DNA of 64,000 nt, taken from assembly GCA_029262175.1 (NCBI GenBank), contig JAJCZV010000072.1, positions 88,537 through 152,536 on the forward strand, in the 5' to 3' direction. This document shows, piece after piece, positions 35,800 through 44,582 of this stretch. The notes beneath the pieces are model-generated. The model saw nothing but the letters and a program-made list of their open reading frames with translations. It did no database searches and was not told the DNA's origin. This DNA comes from Gemmatimonadota bacterium (GTDB lineage Bacteria; Gemmatimonadota; Gemmatimonadetes; Palauibacterales; Palauibacteraceae). The translations under genes were made by a program, and so were the position numbers. The number at the start of each line of letters is the position of its first letter. The first letter of the stretch is position 1.

Positions 35800-36462
35800 C
35801 TAGAGCGAATCCAACTCCCCGGTCATCTTCTCGATGAAATCGGCGAATTGCGGCCTCGAGCGCTGGACACCGACCTCCTCGGCCCGGACGATCGAGCGAA
35901 CACGAGCCACCGCGCGTTCGACCACGTCATTGACCACCAAATAGTCGAATTCGAGCGCCGACCCAAGCTCGGTCCGGGCATTGGCCAGGCGCCGGGCGAC
36001 CTGTTCGGCATTTTCGCTCCCACGTTTCCGAAGACGGTCCCCGATCCGTCCGGCGTCTGGAGGGACCAGAAAGATCGACACGACATCGGGTTGGATCGTG
36101 CGGACCTGTCTCGCCCCCTGAACATCGATGTCGAGCAGGAGGTGTTTTCCAGCCCGCCGGGCCCGCGCGAGGTTCGAGGTCGGAGTCCCATATAACTCGC
36201 CGTGCACCTCTGCGTACTCCAACATCCCCCCCGCTTCGACCAGGGCCATGAACTGCTCCCGAGTCGCGAACGTATAATCGACGCCGTCCGTCTCGTTGGA
36301 GCGCGGGCCGCGGGTGGTCATGGAAACCGAGAAGACGTAATGATTCGCGCCCGCCCCTCCCAGCAAACCATCGCGCACGGTGGTCTTTCCCGCGCCCGAT
36401 GGACCGGCCAGAATCACGGGAAATTCGAGGTCGACCATCGCGCCCGAGTTCGTGTCGTCCAT
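35800..36462 (-). CDS. gmk: Guanylate kinase
   Basis: This 220-residue enzyme phosphorylates GMP to GDP. Features are the P-loop LAGPSGAGKTTV, the GMP-binding SVSMTTRGPRSNETDGVDYTF, EYAEVHGELYGTP and LLLDIDVQGARQV. The start ATG at 36462 shares one base with the yicC stop (TGATG). The order yicC-gmk-rpoZ-coaBC is common in bacteria. Confidence 0.97.
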   Translation of the reverse strand: MDDTNSGAMVDLEFPVILAGPSGAGKTTVRDGLLGGAGANHYVFSVSMTTRGPRSNETDGVDYTFATREQFMALVEAGGMLEYAEVHGELYGTPTSNLARARRAGKHLLLDIDVQGARQVRTIQPDVVSIFLVPPDAGRIGDRLRKRGSENAEQVARRLANARTELGSALEFDYLVVNDVVERAVARVRSIVRAEEVGVQRSRPQFADFIEKMTGELDSL

Positions 36463-37340
36463 CACTCGACGTTCTCGACCTGCTCTCGAAGTTTCTCGAT
36501 CTCGTTCTTTGCTCCGACGACCAACCGCGAGATCCCGGTGTCGTTGGCCTTGGCCCCCAGCGTGTTGATCTCGCGCTGGAGTTCCTGAACCAGAAATGCG
36601 AGTCGCTTTCCGATCGGCTCGGCAGCCGGCATGTCGAGGAACTCGACGAAGGCCTCGATGTGAGAACGCGCGCGCACGAGTTCTTCTCCAACGTCCCAGC
36701 GATCCGCAACCATCGCGATCTCCCGAGCCATCCGCTCCTCATCAAACCCCTTTTCGGCAAGCTCCGCGACCGCGGCCTGCAATCGAGCCCGCTCGCGTTC
36801 GAGTCGTTTCGGCGCAAGACCCTCCGCCCCGTCGACAGCTTCGGAGATGCCCTGCAATCGCTCGCGGAGGTCGACTTCGAGACGGGCGCCTTCGCGCTCA
36901 CGCATCTCGAGGAGCCCCTGCATCGCTTCATCCACCGCCTGTGAAACGGCGTCCACCCCGGGTGCGAATCCCGCGTCGCCCACTCCCTCTCGCAGGACGC
37001 CGCTCGTGGCCAGGACGGCCCCGACATCCAGCTCTCCCGAAACACCGAACTCTTCGCGAAGACGGGCTGCGGCGGCGAGCAGTTCGCCGACGCGCTCGAC
37101 ATCTAACTGTCGCCCGCCCGTGCCCGTCGCCTCCTCGAATCGGATAAAGATGTCGACGCGCCCCCGCTTTGCATGACCCTCGACAAGCTCGCGCAGGTCG
37201 CTCTCCCAACTTTCCGATCCAGGGGGTCCCTTTACCACGACCCGAAGGCCGCGTGAATTCACGGACCGAGCCTCCGCGCTGACGGTGCCATCCTCGAGAG
37301 ACACGCTGCCGGCCCCATACCCCGTCATGCTTCGAATCAT
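36462..37340 (-). CDS. YicC family protein (stress-induced endoribonuclease family)
   Basis: This 292-residue YicC-like protein opens with MIRSMTGYGAG and closes with QELQREINTLGAKANDT, the two conserved ends of the family. The middle is a long charged helical region (ERERARLQAAVAELAEKGFDEER). E. coli YicC has been described as an endoribonuclease linked to RNA turnover; the role here is by family. GAGGG precedes the ATG; a longer upstream frame is not supported. Confidence 0.93.
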   Translation of the reverse strand: MIRSMTGYGAGSVSLEDGTVSAEARSVNSRGLRVVVKGPPGSESWESDLRELVEGHAKRGRVDIFIRFEEATGTGGRQLDVERVGELLAAAARLREEFGVSGELDVGAVLATSGVLREGVGDAGFAPGVDAVSQAVDEAMQGLLEMREREGARLEVDLRERLQGISEAVDGAEGLAPKRLERERARLQAAVAELAEKGFDEERMAREIAMVADRWDVGEELVRARSHIEAFVEFLDMPAAEPIGKRLAFLVQELQREINTLGAKANDTGISRLVVGAKNEIEKLREQVENVE

Positions 37341-37371
37341 GGATTGCCCTCGGGTCGCTTCTCGCTCGCCC

Positions 37372-39186
37372 TCAATTGAAGAACTCCCAGCGGATGCCAA
37401 ACACGTTGACCTGCCGCGGAAAGTTCGCGCCAGGGATGTCGGTTACAAGGCTCGTGGTCGGATTCGTGAACCGCCAGAAGAACCGGAAGTCGCCGATCTT
37501 GAACATGAAATGACCTCCCGTCCACGTGTCCGAGGCGAGTACGACCGGGTCAGGCGACCCGCTGAAAGACGCGAGCCTCTGCCCTCGACTCTCTAGGAAA
37601 CCCGTGAGCCAGAGCTCGAGATTCCCTTCGAAAAACGTGTCGTGCAGGCCGAGCTCGAGCCGCATGCTGTTGTCAGGAAGGAACAGGGCGGCGGCACCGT
37701 CCGACGTGTTTTGCCGCCACCATGCGCGCAGTCGGATCGGCTCTAGACCGTGGATAAGCGCGCCGATGGGGATGATCGGCCCCTCGAATCGCGCCTCGAC
37801 GGACGTCACCTCGACCTCGGTGGAGTCGAACACGGCCGCCCGCGTAAACCCTCCCAACGAGAGTTGCCGATCCATTCGTTGCGTCCCGTATCGCCCAGAC
37901 AGATCGAAGGGTCCGAGCTCGAGATCTACGGAAGCTCCGGTTGCGTCGAATCCGACGTCGTCCGCAAACGCGAGTTCCGGATCGCCGACGCCGCGGTCGC
38001 CACTCGCGCCAAAACCACGGAGCGTAATCGGGATCAACAGAGTGTCGGTGTAGGCCAGGCCAAAACGGAGCGACCGCGCCGAGAAATCGGCCCACTTCGA
38101 GAACTCGGCGCCGCCCTCGATCGAAAACGGACCGATCGGGAACCAGGCCGTCGCGTCCGCCCATAGCGAGGCGTATGCGTCCCCGCCCGTGAAGCGGGTG
38201 GCGACGGAAAGCACGCCGTTGCCCGGCATGGTCGTAAACCGGAGACCCACGCCGTCGGCCTGCCGAGATGGAGCGGCGACGCTGTCGGGTAGCCCGGGAA
38301 CTTCGAGGCGGTAGCTCGTAGACATGGCGTAGGCCTCGAGTTGCGAGCGCGATCCAATGTTCGCGCGCGTTCGCAAGACGGCCTCGTTGCGGCGGACGTC
38401 GGCGGTATCGGCCGCCGCACGATCGACGGCTTCTCTTCGGAATTCGAGCTGCACGCCAAAATCGTTTGATCGGGGCATCCACGATAGACGCGCCAGTGCA
38501 CCAAACCGGTCGTTCTCGACGTTACCTGCATTCACATCGAGCAGTTCGAAACCGCCCTCGAAGTTGAAGCTGTTGCCCAGGCGGTTCGCGAAGATCCCAT
38601 CCAGAATCTGGATGTTGGGATCGCCGGTCCCTCCCCCGATACGCGAATAGGCACGCTCGCCGTCATGGCGCAGCAAATCCACGTCGATGAGGAAGCCATC
38701 AGGTCCCCGATAGACGCTGATCCGATCGATGTAGTTGAGGGACAGCCGGCGAAGGTCTACCTGAGCTCGCTCGAGCGAGACGATCTCTCGGCCATCGATG
38801 TAAAGCGCACCGAAACCAGGACCAAAAGGCCCGTCATACGCGTGGTGAGGCCCGGAAAAAAATCCCGCCCGCAAGAACGTGAGGCCCGGCACGAACTCGG
38901 TCAGCAGCTCGATCAAGGAGAACGCGGTCGATGATTGGACGCACTCACGGTCGCAGGAAAACACCTCGTGCGTCGTTCCACGAAGCGGAGCAAGCCGGCC
39001 CGGAAACCGTTGGGCGCGCGCGGGCGCGGAATCCGCGAACACTTCGCGGACCGAGTCCGGCAGAACCTCCAGTCGAAGGGAATCCGGCGTCGGCGGGTCC
39101 TGCGCGAGCAGCGGCGTTGCCGCGACAACCGCCGCGACGATCAGCGCCGCTGCGGCGCGCCCGATCAGGTTCGGTCTCTCAACCAC
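37372..39186 (-). CDS. TonB-dependent-receptor-like outer-membrane protein
   Basis: This protein of about 604 residues has a Sec signal peptide (AAAALIVAAVVAATPLLAQ) and a plug-like segment containing GALYIDGREIVSLERAQVDL and IDRISVYRGPDG. A long series of alternating beta strands follows, ending in the aromatic C terminus IRWEFFN, as expected for an outer-membrane barrel. It is shorter than most TonB receptors and I see no clear TonB box or N-terminal carboxypeptidase-like domain, so the ligand and energy coupling are unknown. The GTG start at 39184-39186 lies inside the aminopeptidase gene, a 22-nt overlap. Confidence 0.75.
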   Translation of the reverse strand: MVERPNLIGRAAAALIVAAVVAATPLLAQDPPTPDSLRLEVLPDSVREVFADSAPARAQRFPGRLAPLRGTTHEVFSCDRECVQSSTAFSLIELLTEFVPGLTFLRAGFFSGPHHAYDGPFGPGFGALYIDGREIVSLERAQVDLRRLSLNYIDRISVYRGPDGFLIDVDLLRHDGERAYSRIGGGTGDPNIQILDGIFANRLGNSFNFEGGFELLDVNAGNVENDRFGALARLSWMPRSNDFGVQLEFRREAVDRAAADTADVRRNEAVLRTRANIGSRSQLEAYAMSTSYRLEVPGLPDSVAAPSRQADGVGLRFTTMPGNGVLSVATRFTGGDAYASLWADATAWFPIGPFSIEGGAEFSKWADFSARSLRFGLAYTDTLLIPITLRGFGASGDRGVGDPELAFADDVGFDATGASVDLELGPFDLSGRYGTQRMDRQLSLGGFTRAAVFDSTEVEVTSVEARFEGPIIPIGALIHGLEPIRLRAWWRQNTSDGAAALFLPDNSMRLELGLHDTFFEGNLELWLTGFLESRGQRLASFSGSPDPVVLASDTWTGGHFMFKIGDFRFFWRFTNPTTSLVTDIPGANFPRQVNVFGIRWEFFN

Positions 39187-40604
39187 TCGATCACAAGCCG
39201 GACGCCGACGCCGGTAGCCCCCTTTGGCTGACACCCGCGGGCTTCGTCCGCCCATGCTGTCCCTGCGATGTCCAAGTGTGCCCAGCGGACGCTGTCGTCG
39301 ACGAATTCACGAAGGAACCACCCGGCCGTAATGGCTGCGGCTGCTCGTCCACCGGCGTTCTTGATATCCGCGATGTCGGAGTCCATGTGACGCCGATACT
39401 CCCGCCAGAGCGGCAAGCGCCACGTCCGCTCTCCGGTCGCGGTGCCTGCCTGCAGAAGCTCCTCGGCCAGCCCGTCACTCGGAGACATGAGAGCGACCGC
39501 ATCGTGGCCGAGCGCAATCACGCACGCCCCCGTCAACGTCGCCATATCTACGATGGCTTTGGGAGACAACCGCTGCGCATAGGTCAGCGCGTCCGAGAGG
39601 ATCAGGCGGCCCTCCGCATCCGTGTTGATGACCTCGATCGACTTGCCGGACAGCCCGCGGATGACATCGCCGGGTTTCACCGCGGTCCCGGACGGCATGT
39701 TCTCCGTGGCGGGCACGAGCCCGATCACGCGCTGAGGGAGTCGAAGCCTCGCGGCCGCGGTCATGATCCCGAGGACGGCGGCGGCTCCCGCCATGTCGTA
39801 CTTCATGTCCTCCATCCCACTCGACGGTTTTATCGAGATTCCGCCGGTGTCGAACGTGACGCCTTTGCCGACCACCACATATGGGTCGCCCCCGTCGCCG
39901 GTGTGCTCCATCACGATGAAACAAGGGTCCTCTTCGGAACCCTTGGCGACGGCGAGGAGCGCACCGAACCCTTCTTCGCGGAGCTTGTCAGGCCCCCACA
40001 CTTGCGTACGAAAACCGTGTTCGGTCGCCAGTCGTTCGGCGACAGCGGCAAGGTGGCTAGGCGTCGCGACGTTGCCGGGGAGCGTCACGAGTTCACGAGT
40101 TTCGTTTTGCACCTGAGCGAGGACCTCGCCGCGCGCCGCGGCGTCCGCGGCCTCCGGTGGAGGACTTCCCTCCGCGCACAGGACGCGGGTGGCCACGGGC
40201 TTCGTGCGACCTTCCGCGTCCCGCAGACCATCGTAGCGCCAATCGCCGAGCGCGAGCCCCTCGGCCGCCGCCTGCCAGCTCGCCGTGTCGGAAGCCGCGG
40301 GCATCAGACACCCAATCGACGACAGACCCGCTTCCCGCGCGGCGCGCACGCCGACGCCCGCAGCCCGTCGAATCGACTCCGCCCTCGATCGGGCGGACGC
40401 GTCGATGCGTACGACAAACAGGTCCGGCCCATCCAGGCTCCCGGACAACGCCCAACCACTGGGCTCGCCGGTGGCATCCCGCGCTTCGAACCAACGCCGC
40501 GCGGCGTTCGCCCACCACTCCTCTGACTCTGGCGCATCATCGAACCACGGGACGACCAACGCGTCGAGTTCGCGTGCGGCGGGTACCTCGGATCGAATCT
40601 CCAC
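39165..40604 (-). CDS. Leucyl aminopeptidase (M17)
   Basis: This 479-residue cytosolic aminopeptidase with two metal ions has an N-terminal domain that is poorly conserved. The catalytic domain has VGKGVTFDTGGISIKPSSGMEDMKYDM, with metal-binding Lys/Asp, and the signature NTDAEGRLILSDALTYA. Metal-binding Asp/Glu and the catalytic Lys/Arg are all in place. The GTG start at 40604 has GGAGAGGAAG 6 nt upstream, a better site than the TTG at 40622. An intrinsic terminator lies just before the gene. Confidence 0.95.
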   Translation of the reverse strand: MEIRSEVPAARELDALVVPWFDDAPESEEWWANAARRWFEARDATGEPSGWALSGSLDGPDLFVVRIDASARSRAESIRRAAGVGVRAAREAGLSSIGCLMPAASDTASWQAAAEGLALGDWRYDGLRDAEGRTKPVATRVLCAEGSPPPEAADAAARGEVLAQVQNETRELVTLPGNVATPSHLAAVAERLATEHGFRTQVWGPDKLREEGFGALLAVAKGSEEDPCFIVMEHTGDGGDPYVVVGKGVTFDTGGISIKPSSGMEDMKYDMAGAAAVLGIMTAAARLRLPQRVIGLVPATENMPSGTAVKPGDVIRGLSGKSIEVINTDAEGRLILSDALTYAQRLSPKAIVDMATLTGACVIALGHDAVALMSPSDGLAEELLQAGTATGERTWRLPLWREYRRHMDSDIADIKNAGGRAAAAITAGWFLREFVDDSVRWAHLDIAGTAWADEARGCQPKGATGVGVRLVIEWLRDRT

Positions 40605-40620
40605 TTCAGTCTTCCTCTCC

Positions 40621-40654
40621 AAACGAAAGAAGCGGGTCCCAGGGACCCGCTTCT
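40621..40654 (-). terminator. Intrinsic terminator after citrate synthase
   Basis: A perfect 13-bp inverted repeat (40628-40640 with 40642-40654) is followed on the - strand by TTTCGTTT. It lies between the citrate synthase stop and the aminopeptidase start, both leftward, and should end the citrate synthase transcript. Confidence 0.75.
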
Positions 40655-40711
40655 GTGTATCGCATCAGCGTGACCCGCCAAGCGCCAGGCGCTTAACGGA
40701 ACTATGGTCGC

Positions 40712-41833
40712 TCAGCGATCGTCGATCGACACCCAGGTGAGATCCTTCTCGCCGACATACTCCGCCCGCGGTCGAATCAGACGATTGTCCGCATGCTGCT
40801 CCATGATGTGCGCGGTCCAGCCGCCCATACGTCCCATGGCGAACAGCGGTGTATAAAGGTCGATCGGAACCCCAAGCGCGTAGTACACCGTCGCGCAATA
40901 GAAGTCGACGTTCGGGTTGATCCCCTTTTGTGCCATCACCTGCTTCTCGAGTTCGCGGGAGATCTCGAACAGCTTGCCCTCCCCCGCCTGCTCCGTGAGT
41001 TGCTGCGACATTTCGCGCAGGTGCGTCGCGCGAGGATCCTCGGTCCGGTATACGCGGTGACCGAAGCCCATGATCTTGCGTTTCTGTGCGAATGCGGCCT
41101 CGAGCCACGGCCCGACGTTTTCGACCTCGCCCACCTCGAGGATGGTCTCCATCGCCTTTGCGTTGGCCCCACCATGAAGAGACCCCTTCAGCGCACCGAC
41201 GCCGCCGGTCACCGCCGAATGCATATCTCCGAGGGTCGCAGCGATGACACGACACGCGAAGGTCGAAGCGTTGAACCCGTGATCTAGATAGAGGAGGAGC
41301 GTCCGGTCGAGCGCGGCAGCGGCCTCGTCCGTCCCGGGTTCACCGTTTGCCATGCGAACGAAGTCGGCGGCAATCGATAGCGAAGGATCCGGATCCAACG
41401 GTTCGAGACCTTGACGGATCCTTTGCGTCGCGGCGATGATCGTCGGCGTGCGCGCAACAAGACGCTTGGCCTTACGAAGGTTGGCCTCGGCCGAGTTGTC
41501 CTCGCCGTCACGGTCGAACATCCCCTCGAGCGACACACCGGTGCGGAGCGCCGCCATCGGAACCGCGTCTTGGGGGATGCGTTGGAGTCCTTCGAGCGTG
41601 CCAGCCTCGAGTCCGCGTTGTAGGGCCAGTTCTTCTTCGAACGAGGCCAGTTCGGACCGAGTCGGAAGTCTGCCGTTCCAGAGAAGGAACACGCTCTCGA
41701 GGAAGGACGCGTTAGGGGCGAGATCGTGGATGTTATAGCCCCGATAACCAAGAATCCCCGCCTGACCGTCAATAAAACTCAGCGACGTCTGCGAAGCTAC
41801 GACGCCTTCCAACCCTTTAGAGGACGCGGCCAT
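40712..41833 (-). CDS. Citrate synthase
   Basis: This 373-residue short-form citrate synthase condenses oxaloacetate and acetyl-CoA. Conserved parts include IDGQAGILGYRGYNI, LYLDHGFNASTFACRV, GSLHGGANAKAM with an active-site His, IMGFGHRVYRTEDPRA with the second His, and PNVDFYCATVYYALG with the catalytic Asp. A 2-methylcitrate synthase role is possible, but no methylcitrate genes are nearby. It is flanked by terminators and likely monocistronic. Confidence 0.94.
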   Translation of the reverse strand: MAASSKGLEGVVASQTSLSFIDGQAGILGYRGYNIHDLAPNASFLESVFLLWNGRLPTRSELASFEEELALQRGLEAGTLEGLQRIPQDAVPMAALRTGVSLEGMFDRDGEDNSAEANLRKAKRLVARTPTIIAATQRIRQGLEPLDPDPSLSIAADFVRMANGEPGTDEAAAALDRTLLLYLDHGFNASTFACRVIAATLGDMHSAVTGGVGALKGSLHGGANAKAMETILEVGEVENVGPWLEAAFAQKRKIMGFGHRVYRTEDPRATHLREMSQQLTEQAGEGKLFEISRELEKQVMAQKGINPNVDFYCATVYYALGVPIDLYTPLFAMGRMGGWTAHIMEQHADNRLIRPRAEYVGEKDLTWVSIDDR

Positions 41834-41872
41834 TCTGTTGTCCCGAACCTTCCGCTATTTTGGTGGGAATAA

Positions 41873-41900
41873 ATCGGGCGACGCAGGTGCGCCGCCCGAT
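41873..41900 (-). terminator. Probable terminator after 84-residue gene
   Basis: Inverted repeat ATCGGGCG (41873-41880) with CGCCCGAT (41893-41900), followed on the - strand by the T-rich ATTTATTC. It lies between the 84-residue gene and citrate synthase, both leftward. Confidence 0.55.
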
Positions 41901-41905
41901 GAAAC

Positions 41906-42160
41906 TCAGTCACGAATCGCTGGATCTACCTGAGCCTTCTTGAACTTCTTCTTGAGGTCATCGAGACTGAGCTCTTCAAACGACCCCTGCGGCAACCTCA
42001 ACCGTCGCTGAGACTGGGCGGGGTCAGAAAAGCAGACGAACACCACGGCCTCGAAATCTGCCGGCGGTGCCTTCTCTTTGGGATCGGGCCAAAACACCTC
42101 TCGCGATGCGAGCCATGCTTTCCACCGACGCCCATCGTCGTCCTGGAAGGTCTTCGTCAT
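41906..42160 (-). CDS. Small hypothetical protein
   Basis: This 84-residue soluble protein has no recognised family. It begins with an acidic, Trp-containing segment (DDDGRRWKAWLASREVFWP), has a short hydrophobic strand (EAVVFVCFSD) and ends in a Lys-rich helix (LDDLKKKFKKAQVDPAI). A good AGAGAGG ribosome-binding site lies 6 nt before the ATG. It appears to be transcribed alone from its own promoter. Confidence 0.7.
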   Translation of the reverse strand: MTKTFQDDDGRRWKAWLASREVFWPDPKEKAPPADFEAVVFVCFSDPAQSQRRLRLPQGSFEELSLDDLKKKFKKAQVDPAIRD

Positions 42161-42252
42161 TATCTACCTCTCTCTACCATCAACGTCTATTCGGAAACTC
42201 GACTACTGCGGAGCTACCTCGCGGGGGCGAAACGCTCCCAACCGAGCAGCAT

Positions 42253-42281
42253 AAAATAGCGTATGGACAGGCGAATCGGAA
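42253..42281 (-). promoter_or_regulatory. Candidate sigma-70-type promoter for the 84-residue gene
   Basis: On the - strand TTCCGA (42281-42276), a 17-nt spacer and TATTTT (42258-42253) lie about 93 nt upstream of the ATG. The spacing is ideal and the elements are moderately close to consensus. Confidence 0.4.
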
Positions 42282-42330
42282 GTCGGGCGGGATCTGCGCA
42301 CGGCCACTGCCCTTACGGGCGAAGCCGCGT

Positions 42331-42465
42331 TCAGGCGTCGTGTGGGTCCGAAGCGTCGTCTAGGTCCGGCAGGCGACACCCGAATGCAAACCCGGCACCC
42401 AGCAATAGCCCGACGAGGAGGCCCAGACCGAGCGTAACGCCCACGTAGTAGAGTGTGATCGACAT
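42331..42465 (-). CDS. Tiny single-helix membrane protein
   Basis: A 44-codon frame starts at the ATG at 42465. After MSITLYYV comes one clear hydrophobic helix (GVTLGLGLLVGLLLGAGFAF), then a Cys and an acidic tail (LPDLDDASDPHDA). The strong helix and acidic C terminus are unlikely by chance in GC-rich DNA. It lies 58 bp after the acyltransferase gene on the same strand and is probably in its operon. The ribosome-binding site is weak. Function is unknown. Confidence 0.55.
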   Translation of the reverse strand: MSITLYYVGVTLGLGLLVGLLLGAGFAFGCRLPDLDDASDPHDA

Positions 42466-42523
42466 GGCCGAGACGATGTGTGCTCGTGCGCCTTTTGTCC
42501 AGTCGGCGGAGGTTCGAAACCCG

Positions 42524-43285
42524 TCAGCGACGGCGGAGTCGGTCGAGTACTCGGCGCTGAAAGCGAACTCGGTCCATCACTCGATCGACGATCAGCTGAG
42601 CATTCTCGCGATTTCGGGGGGCGTCTTCGAAATCGTCATAGTCGATGGGGTCTCCGAAATAGATCGAGATGCGTTGACCGATCCGCGGCAGCTTGGCGCC
42701 GATAGGAAGCACCCGATCCATCCCCTCGATCGTAACCGGCACGACATTCGGTTGCGTGCCGGAAATGACCATCCCAGCGCCGGCCCGGCCCCGGCCGATG
42801 GAACCGTCGCGAGATCTCGTGCCTTCTGGAAACAAGACCATGGTGCTGTCTCGCAACGCGCGAATCGACCGATTGAGTGCCTTCACGTCTCGGCGACCCG
42901 GACGTACAGGAATGCACTTGAATTGGTGGAACACCCAGGCCAGAAACTTGTTCTTGAAGAAGTTCTCCTGAGCAGCCGGATTCCAGGGCGCCAGAAAAGG
43001 TCTAAAGACGTTTCGCGGGAAGAAGGCGCTATAGCCGATGGCGAACGAATCGATCATCGATTGGTGATTCGAGATCAGGAGCGTGTTGGGTTCGAGGGGA
43101 ACTCGCGAACGTCCGTAGACGCGGGTTCGATTCAACACCCAGAAGAAGATCACGACCAACGGACCCATCACGAGGTTGGTCATGATCCAACTCGTCACCG
43201 GCCACAAGAAGGTGGTCAGCCGCCCTTCGTATTCGCCTCGGTAGGGCTCGCTGTTCTGCCCTTCTATGTCGCGGTCGTTCATCAT
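42524..43285 (-). CDS. 1-acyl-glycerol-3-phosphate acyltransferase family protein
   Basis: This 253-residue PlsC-like membrane acyltransferase probably makes phosphatidic acid or acylates a related lipid. The catalytic motif is NHQSMID (HX4D), and LFPEGTRSRDG supplies the glycerophosphate-binding block. An N-terminal hydrophobic helix (WIMTNLVMGPLVVIFFWVL) anchors it to the membrane. I start it at the first of two adjacent ATGs (43285); the frame further upstream overlaps the divergent gene and has no family similarity. Confidence 0.92.
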   Translation of the reverse strand: MMNDRDIEGQNSEPYRGEYEGRLTTFLWPVTSWIMTNLVMGPLVVIFFWVLNRTRVYGRSRVPLEPNTLLISNHQSMIDSFAIGYSAFFPRNVFRPFLAPWNPAAQENFFKNKFLAWVFHQFKCIPVRPGRRDVKALNRSIRALRDSTMVLFPEGTRSRDGSIGRGRAGAGMVISGTQPNVVPVTIEGMDRVLPIGAKLPRIGQRISIYFGDPIDYDDFEDAPRNRENAQLIVDRVMDRVRFQRRVLDRLRRR

Positions 43286-43351
43286 GTGAGAGTAGTTTGG
43301 CCGAAGATCGACGGGAAGCCCGACTAGCAGCCTGCTAAGGAAAAGGGACGC

Positions 43352-44578
43352 GTGAGTTCGATTCTGCCGACGCAAAAGATCTGGGACCTCGCGATCATCG
43401 GGGCGGGACCCGTGGGGCTCGAAGCCGCGGCCCAGGCCCGGGAACGGGGTCTGGAGACGTTGCTGATCGAGTCGGGCGTCGTGGGGCAAAATGTATCGCT
43501 CTGGGGCGCGGTCCAACTGTTCACGCCCTTTGAACTCAACGCCGGCCCCGCCGGGCTGCGGGCGCTCGGTGAGGATGTACCTCGCGCCCACGAACTCCTT
43601 ACCGGAGAACAGTTTAGGGCGCGCTATCTCATCCCGCTATCTACTGAAATTCGAAAGAGTGTGGAGTTGATGGAGGGGGCTCGCGTCGTGTCGATCTCAC
43701 GCGAACAATGGCTCAAGGGCGAGGCGCTCGGGTCCGCCGAACGATCGACACAACCCTTCCGAATCCTGGTGGAAGCGGAGGGGACGGAGCGGGAAATCCG
43801 AGCCCAGCGGATCTTCGATTGCTCCGGCTCGTATCACCGACCGAACTGGGCCGGCCCCGGAGGGACTCCCGCCCGCGGCGAGCGAGCGCTACGCGAGAAG
43901 ATCACCTACCACCTGCCAGATCTTCTAGGCGCCGACCGGCACCGCTTCACGGGTGTGAGGACCCTCTTGATCGGTGGTGGGCACTCGGCCGGGACCGCGG
44001 CGCTCGCTCTCGCCGATTTGGCCCACAGCGTGGAGGGAACCTGTTTCACGTGGGCCACGCGCAACCATTCTCCGCCACTCCTGGACCCTATCGCGGACGA
44101 CCCACTCCCGGAGAGGGTCGCGCTCGCAGAGCGCGTGCGGGCGCTGGCCAGCGCCCTACCCGACGGCTGCCGGCGTCTGGCCCCGGCGCGCCTGATCGGC
44201 ATCGAGGAGGATCAGAGGGGGTTCCGGGTCGAACTCGAGCACGAGGGGTCGCCCGTCACCGAACGATTTGACCGCATCTTGGCCCTCGTCGGCTATGAGC
44301 CGGACGACCGTCTCTACCGACAGCTGCAGATTCACGAATGCTACGCGTCTCGCGGTCCGATGAACCTGGCCGCCGCGCTTCTTGGGGCCGGTGCGACCGG
44401 AGCGGCGGACTGTCTGGTAGCATCTGACTTCGGTCCCGACACGCTCCGAAATCCGGAACCCGACTTCTTTATCCTGGGAGTGAAGAGTTACGGGAAGAAC
44501 TCCCAATTCATCATGAGAACCGGATACGAGCAGATCGCGGACGTCTTCGGACTGTTCACGTCGGCACCGACGTCCTAA
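43352..44578 (+). CDS. FAD-dependent NAD(P)-binding oxidoreductase
   Basis: This 408-residue flavoprotein has an N-terminal FAD-binding Rossmann motif (IIGAGPVGLEAAAQA), a GAVQLFTPFELN segment and a second dinucleotide motif in the middle (LLIGGGHSAGTAALAL). It ends with a conserved PDFFILGVKSYGKNSQFIM stretch. The two-Rossmann layout resembles flavin monooxygenases and thioredoxin-reductase-like enzymes, but there is no CxxC redox pair, so a monooxygenase or dehydrogenase is more likely. The GTG start has AAGGGA just upstream. It converges on ETF-QO with a 4-nt gap. Confidence 0.82.
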   Translation: MSSILPTQKIWDLAIIGAGPVGLEAAAQARERGLETLLIESGVVGQNVSLWGAVQLFTPFELNAGPAGLRALGEDVPRAHELLTGEQFRARYLIPLSTEIRKSVELMEGARVVSISREQWLKGEALGSAERSTQPFRILVEAEGTEREIRAQRIFDCSGSYHRPNWAGPGGTPARGERALREKITYHLPDLLGADRHRFTGVRTLLIGGGHSAGTAALALADLAHSVEGTCFTWATRNHSPPLLDPIADDPLPERVALAERVRALASALPDGCRRLAPARLIGIEEDQRGFRVELEHEGSPVTERFDRILALVGYEPDDRLYRQLQIHECYASRGPMNLAAALLGAGATGAADCLVASDFGPDTLRNPEPDFFILGVKSYGKNSQFIMRTGYEQIADVFGLFTSAPTS

Positions 44579-44582
44579 CGGC

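Noticed and set aside
42500..42525. GGTTTCGAACC-like sequence suggesting a tRNA 3' end
   Set aside because: It would have to overlap the acyltransferase coding end and no cloverleaf can be drawn in the 58-bp gap.
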